A stretch of 64,000 bases of DNA from positions 3,761,121 through 3,825,120 of the forward strand of contig NW_006499603.1 in the NCBI RefSeq assembly GCF_000471905.2, in the 5' to 3' direction. The translations under genes were made by a program, and so were the position numbers. Shown here in pieces: positions 58,975 to 64,000 of the stretch (its first letter is position 1; each line of letters begins with the position of its first letter). The DNA is from Amborella trichopoda. Taxonomy: Eukaryota > Streptophyta > Magnoliopsida > Amborellales > Amborellaceae. The notes under the pieces were generated by a model. That model did not search any database. It worked only from the letters and a program-made list of their open reading frames with translations, and was not told where the DNA came from.

Positions 58975-60010
58975 AATTGGGCCCAAACATGGGAACGCCC
59001 AAAAACTACCTAAAATTGAAGATAATTAAACTTTAATTGAATTAAAAGAAATTCTAAAAATAGGCGCAAAAGGATTATTTTGCCCCTACCTAACAATGTG
59101 TGGAATTCCATAACAATCCCAATTACTGCTCGAGAACTTGTGTGATTTTCCATGACTGATCCGGGGTTGTTCTGATGCTCATTTGATCGAAAAATGATTG
59201 TTTTGTTTTTAGGGCTTAGTATGACAATCGTTTTGATACCAATTTTGAGCCATAAATCATGTTTTTGAACCATGATTATAAGACTTGTATTTTGGATGAA
59301 TCTTGAAAACTTTAGATCGATAGTGCGCTCGTTCCTTGATGTTTTTCATCCATTTCTTCACTGAAGTGTACTGAGCATGCTTTCACAATCATGTTGCAAC
59401 AAACACAGCTCGATTTAGTGTCTAGATGAAGATTTTGTTGTCTTGCGGTTTTTGTCGAAATCTTTAAATCTGGCGGCCGAAATTTACATCTACTTCAATA
59501 CCTTCATGTGTGAAATCCAACCGTTCATTGTACGCGAGGTTCTGACCAAAGATAGCCTTGGACCTTATGCACATAATGCAATTGGATTCGTGTCGATCAG
59601 GTATGTGAGTGTCATGATTTGGCCGTCGGAGCGTCGTGATTTGGCCGCTGCGTCTATTGAGTACCCGACTAAGCTGAAACGTGACCCATAGTGGTTTTCG
59701 ACCATGCCGGATCCAATGGAAGTAGTTCCACAATTGTTTGACGCACCAAATATATAGTTCTCATCATGGGGTCCATTTCAGGGTGCTATAAACTAATTTT
59801 GTCGAAATTGTTTCTTTGTGTTCACTGCCTTAAACATGTCTGATCGTGATAAAACTTGACAGGTGGCCTTTTGGAGTGCTTATGAAGATCTTGACTAGTT
59901 CTGGGGCATTTCTTAAACTGTCGAAATTTTCACGGTTTTGTAGTCTTTATTGACATGCTTCCTCTTTATTCCGCATCAGGGACCAAGGTACTAAAAAATG
60001 TGTTCAAACA

Positions 60011-60015
60011 GAGGC
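60011..60015. other. Target site duplication of L1, right copy
   Basis: GAGGC, identical to 3328-3332. Confidence 0.85.
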
Positions 60016-60229
60016 GTGTGTGTGCCAACCCTCCCTCCCCTTTGGGGTTCACACATGTGCGTGTGGAGGTGACTTCGATGCCCACAAGGAGCAGTGCGAA
60101 TTGAACCAAAAAACGAAATAGAAAGCTCAAGGTTAGGCCTACCTCACTTGCTTAGTATCGAGACCCGTCTCGGCATTGAGCCCTCTTAGATCACTTTGAA
60201 AGCCTCCCATCCTCTTTGAAGAAAGAGAG

Positions 60230-60830
60230 AGGGGGAAGTCGGGGCAGCAGCTAGGCCGCTAGCCTTGGGGAGAGAGAGGAAGAGAGAAAGGGAGAGAGAA
60301 GATTGACAAAGAGAGAGGGGGAAGCCGGGGCAGCACCTAAGCCAATAGCTTCAAGGAGAGAGGGAGGAAGAGAGAGAGACAGAGAGAGAAGAGAGAAAAT
60401 GAGAGAGGGGGAAGCTGAGGCAGCGGCTAGGACACCAACCTGAGGGAGAGAGAGAGAGATAGAGAGAGGAAGAAAGAGAAAAGAGAAAAAGAGAGAGTGG
60501 GGGGAAGCTGGGGCAGCGACTAGGCCACTAGCCTTAAGGAGGTTAGAGAGAGAGGGGGCGAGAAAAAAGAGAGAGAGAGAGAGGGTTTGGGTAGCGGCAT
60601 AGCTGCTGGCACAATAGGATGAGAGAGAGAGGAGAGAGAGTGAGGGCTGGGGCTGGGGTAGCGGCTTAGCCGTTGGCCCAGAAGGGTAAGAGAGAGAAAG
60701 AGAGAGGGAGCGTGAGACAAAGTGGGAAAGAGAGAGAGAGCGTGAGAGTGAGAGGAAGATAAGGAGAAGAAGAACAAAGAGAAAGCGAAGAGAGAGAATA
60801 AGAAGAAGAGAGAGAGAGAGAGGGCATTGT
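60230..60830. repeat. GA-rich minisatellite with palindromic core (L0 LTR)
   Basis: About six units of 60-90 bp. Each has a GC-rich core such as 'ggcagcagctaggccgctag' followed by 'cc' (GGCTAG/CTAGCC-type palindromes) and a long 'gagagagag' spacer. Same position and build as the hairpin arrays of L1-L3 but a different core sequence. Confidence 0.75.
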
Positions 60831-61260
60831 AGACCCGGGTGCCTAGACGGCGAGCCGAATGCTCGAGCTCAAAAGGCTCGACTTGGTCCGGCTAGGCTTG
60901 GTCCCAATTCTCTCTGAGAGGTCGTTGTTGTGGGGAAGGGTTTAGGTGGGCCAGGTGATATGGAATCAAAAGGGTGTGGTTTATGGCAAGGCTAAGCTAG
61001 GGTGTATAGTTAGTATGGATTGGGTAAGGTGGTCTACGGACTGTGGTTTGAGATGACCTATGGCTTATGGTTAACGGAGTAGGGACTATAGGTTAGGGCA
61101 GTATAGGTGGTAGGGAGTATGGTTTGAAGTGTATGGGTAATATGGACTATGGTTAGTGAGTATGGTTAGTGTGAACTATGGTTGGTGTGGTTTAGGGTCT
61201 AGGGTCAGGTAGTATGGGCCGTGTAGTGCAAGGTTTGAGTTGGGTGGTCCAAGGGTATTC
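60831..61260. repeat. Degenerate 'tatggtt' repeat zone in L0 LTR
   Basis: From about 60955 to 61240 the sequence keeps repeating short lines such as 'ggactatggttagtgagtat' and 'gtgaactatggttggtgtgg'. Degenerate microsatellite-like sequence inside the L0 LTR, with no counterpart seen in L1-L3. Confidence 0.55.
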
Positions 61261-62680
61261 TCTCTTTAGCAAAATATTTCTCTCTCCTCACTCCTGAACT
61301 AAGAAAGCAATGCAAACTCAAACTCAAAGGGACAAATCTTCATCAACTTTCCAACTTTGGTTACAAATGAGTAAAAAGAATTTATCTATGGTCTCCATGA
61401 AACAAGGGTGGATGACCAAAATACGATAAAATTGCCTAAAAATGACAAAATGAATTAAATAATCGTTCACTTTTTGTAAAAAAATGACCATTTTACCCTT
61501 AGATAGAATCTTAAAAATGCCAAAACCATCCCTCCAAAAGGGGCTTCTTGCCATAACCATGCCTTGCGGCCATTTTTAATACTTTATGGTGATGTTTCGA
61601 GCGATCCAACACGGTATAAACGATGGTTGTCTAGAGACGATCATTTTAATATCCATTATTATGCTTGAATCGAAATTTTGAGGTTGATCTCAATATCCGG
61701 CCAAACTCATAAACTTGCAACTTTGATTTTTCGATCTTGCTCATTCTGCCATATTCTTGGTCACTTTCTTTATCACAAATCAAAGGGAAATCCTAGTGGT
61801 CATTTTGCAACGAAAATCCCCCTATTTGGGTATCAATTGATCATCTTTCCATTATTGACAGTCACTGAAAAATGGAATTTCAGAGTCGAAAAACCATGCC
61901 CTATTCCAAGCTAAAATAAAGCATATTCTTGCCTTTAATCACGAAAAAAATTTACCTCAAATCGAAGCCCTTTGAGTCGCAGTGGCCACGGACCCGCACT
62001 TGAAGCTATTCAGTGTCAGGGCTTTGAGATATGGCCATGGGAGTGCGTGTATTTCCTCTTAAATATTCCGCATTTTAAGCATTTTTTGCCCAATTTCTCT
62101 CTAAGATTTCTTATGTTTCGAACATTTTCAAGGGACATGCCATATATTAAAATGTGGGTCTTGATGAGACACAACATACTGAAATTTGGGCTCGATTGGC
62201 CTCGGGACGAAGAAGTTATGGCCTCCTAAGAAATTTTCATTTTTTAAACATACAGTTTCCATCAATGGAAACTGGTTCACTGATGGTGCATAAGAATAGT
62301 GTAAAACCTGCCCATTATGGGTAGGTGGGCCCTAGAATATTCTATAAGCGTCCAAATGAGCTGAAAATTGATATTTGAAGCTTTTTTGACGTTTTGAATC
62401 CAATGATGGTGGTCTGCTATTCATTTGAGACCTTGAAAATATAGCTCTAGTTATGAGGTATTCTTCACCATGATAGAGAGCGGCACTGCAAAATGTAATT
62501 TTTATACTAATGTGTTTTATCTTTATCATATTGCGACGAAACTTGACAGGCATTTTAAGAACATCAAATGCCACCTTCTCATACTTTTTGGGGCCAAGAA
62601 GACACCTTTTCTAAAATTGCTCAAAAAATCATGCTTTACGGCACAGGTTTCCAAAATAAAAAAAATATAACCTCCTATTT

Positions 62681-63418
62681 CTTTTAAAGCTTACTAAAGA
62701 TTTAGACTAAATATTGAGATAATTTCCTATCTTGCAACAAACTCTCTAAAACGGAATTTTAAACAATAAACCATATATAAGCTTCCCTAAGAAAATTTAA
62801 ATATAAGATATCATAAACAAAATAACTAAATAAGTTTTTCATAAAATACAAAACATAACCTTAATTCCTAAAATAAATATAATTCCTAAAAACTAACCCA
62901 AAAATCTACCCATATTTCTAAAAATAAAATTAGCAAAGATCAAATTAAAATTTTATAGCAACCAGATCTTTATTGCATCAATTTATGAATGTAATCTCAG
63001 CTGAGATCCTTGTGTGATGCATAATACTTTAATTACACTCAAGCCATTATGCTCCCTCAGGAGCAAATTATCCATTTGCTCCCTTTAGCAAAACTGGAGC
63101 TATGAGTATTTCTAGGATCCCATATTCTGATAAAATCAAAATATATTCTTCAACCAAACCAAGTTCATCTAAAACACAAAAAGAAAAGAAAAATAACAAC
63201 CACAATCTTTGTGATACGAAAAAAGAAAAAAAGAAATCCTGGAATTGGACTTTCTAGACAGCAAGATCTAAGTGTCATAAAACTCAAGATTCAATTATTT
63301 TATCAATGACTTGGTGATTCGTAAATGGATTGACAAAATTTCTATCCAAAGAATCCTCCTAAGTGTCTTTTTCACCCGAGTGAGCAAGTAAAAAGTATGC
63401 ATTTTTTAGAGTAAAGTA
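62681..63418. other. AT-rich intergenic sequence, nothing recognised
   Basis: Roughly 70% A+T, with no long open frame, RNA gene or repeat match to the rest of the window. Probably old intergenic DNA flanking the nest. Confidence 0.6.
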
Positions 63419-63585
63419 TCATCATCATCATCATTATATCCTTTTTCTAATTAATTGGGGTGTGTTACATATATCCTGGTCTGTCATTCTGCTCTGTTAA
63501 AGGTCATACCCTCAGTGAGGCCTAAATCTCCATATCTTTTCGAACTACTTCCAATCATATCCTTTTGGGCCTACCCCTTCCCCAG
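63419..63585 (-). mobile_element. 3' end of an RTE-type LINE (or a SINE using that tail)
   Basis: On the minus strand the sequence translates in pieces to the conserved C-terminal end of plant RTE LINE proteins: GRGRPKR, LEVVRKDMEI and GLTEGMTFNRAE, then QTRIYVTHPN. It runs into a (GAT)n-type simple repeat (plus strand 'tcatcatcatcatcatta' at 63419-63436), the usual RTE 3' end. The frame changes between the first two blocks and the third, and stops lie within, so it is dead. It is only about 170 bp long: a 5'-truncated LINE, or a SINE that shares the LINE tail. Confidence 0.75.
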
Positions 63586-64000
63586 TTCTTCAACTTAAAA
63601 TTAGAGTATATTATATGATGAAAGTATAGTTATTATATGATAAGTCTGCTACAAAGCAGTGGCATCTGGCGAGGATCATCCACCTACCAATTCCATATTT
63701 GATAAATTGCCCATCCAATTAGAGAAATTAAAAAAAAAATGGAACAACGGGGCATAAGTTATGAATTACTAAGATACCTTATAACACATTAGAATAAAGA
63801 AAAATCTGAAAGTTTAGGGGGGATTTAGAGAGGGGCCAAGACGAAACGAGTCCCATCAATGAATCAGTTCCACCCCGGCTGAATCCCATTTTACATAAAT
63901 CTCAAAAAGCCAAGCTCAAAGAGAGCCTGGCAAAAGAGGTCTTAGAATAAGTTTTGGGCAAGGTATATATTCAGACCCTCAACATTTAGTAATAAAAAGG
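63586..64000. other. Intergenic sequence, nothing recognised
   Basis: Non-repetitive to the eye, with no open frame of note. Includes an AT-rich stretch 'attatatgatgaaagtatag' near 63610. Confidence 0.5.

Larger units (their letters stand above)
3333..60010 (-). mobile_element. L1: Tat-like gypsy LTR retrotransposon with antisense PMD gene, interrupted by L2
   Basis: Parts on the plus-strand map are: 3' LTR 3333-6230; spacer 6231-8853 continuing at 46836-48450; antisense PMD gene 48461-52101; gag region 52300-57022 on the minus strand; PBS 57311-57329; 5' LTR 57332-60010. Without the insert it is about 18.7 kb. Both ends carry the duplication GAGGC. No reverse transcriptase or integrase part is recognised, so it would have depended on another element for these. 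It is a broken fossil with many breaks. A hand count over the first ~510 bp of the two LTRs gave about 65 differences (near 13%), which suggests an age of several million years at usual plant rates and more in slow-evolving lineages. Confidence 0.85.
57332..60010 (-). repeat. L1 5' LTR
   Basis: About 2.68 kb from TGGTTAGG to TTCAAACA, aligned with 3333-6230. Followed by the target copy GAGGC. Confidence 0.9.
60016..62680 (-). mobile_element. L0 5' LTR, main right piece
   Basis: Resumes after L1. It is too diverged for base-by-base reading but follows the LTR layout: head with 'ggttagg', 'gagaccc' and 'gccctcttagatcac' (60130-60200), GA-rich minisatellite with palindromic cores (60230-60830), 'tctctctcctcac...' block (61260), '...acaagggtggatgacc' (61400, compare 'catgggtggatgccc'), then a U3-like part with 'ggacatgccatatatt', 'cttgatgagac', 'agctctagttatgaggt' and 'gcgacgaaacttgacaggc' (62120-62550), each with a counterpart in L1-L3. 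The right end is uncertain within about 30 bp. Confidence 0.6.

Noticed and set aside
1-62680. The LTR relic at 1-1785 as the 3' partner of the L0 LTR at 60016-62680
   Set aside because: Their U3 parts differ far more from each other than the left relic does from L1-L3; pairing is not supported.
62681-64000. A host gene exon at the right edge
   Set aside because: No long frame, splice-like pattern or recognised protein apart from the LINE tail.

Overview
The window looks like plant nuclear DNA from a repeat-rich genome, almost certainly an angiosperm. The evidence is Ty3/gypsy elements of the Tat/Ogre-like kind (gag, protease, reverse transcriptase, RNase H, a second archaeal-type RNase H, integrase), a captured plant mobile domain (PMD) gene, and the tail of a plant RTE-type LINE. 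I found no ordinary host gene, tRNA, rRNA or CRISPR array. Species cannot be named from the sequence.

Nearly the whole window is one nest of large LTR retrotransposon fossils, each inserted in another. Level 0 (L0, oldest, minus strand) is seen as internal sequence at 1786-3233, a primer-binding site (PBS) at 3213-3231, and an LTR split into 3234-3332 and 60016-~62680. Level 1 (L1, minus, 3333-60010) sits in that LTR and has an exact 5-bp target duplication GAGGC on both sides. Level 2 (L2, minus, 8854-46835) sits in the non-coding spacer of L1, with target copies ATGAC/ATGGC. Level 3 (L3, plus, 28200-46594) sits in the 5' LTR of L2. Each of L1-L3 is about 18-20 kb once its inserts are taken out, with LTRs of about 2.65-2.9 kb. 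All are broken. By hand count over a few hundred bases the LTR pairs differ by roughly 12-14%, so they are old and of similar age.

L1 and L2 share one layout: LTR, PBS, gag (with protease recognisable in L2), then an antisense PMD gene where reverse transcriptase and integrase would be expected, then a spacer of about 4.5 kb full of minisatellites, then LTR. L3 has the reverse transcriptase-RNase H-archaeal RNase H-integrase block but no recognisable PMD gene, although it keeps the antisense TATA region. This looks like a non-autonomous, cargo-carrying subfamily beside a pol-bearing relative.

The feature I would look at first is the antisense unit: TATA box, leader flanked on both sides by arrays of a CGGCGCTA core, PMD plus coiled-coil gene, and its own AATAAA, converging on gag. 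The second is the tandem array of short inverted repeats that every LTR carries downstream of its TATA box, which would form a chain of hairpins in the RNA leader. From about 62,680 to 64,000 the sequence is AT-rich and non-repetitive to the eye, except for an RTE LINE tail at 63419-63585. There is an assembly gap of 458 N at 42933-43390, inside a 40-bp minisatellite.
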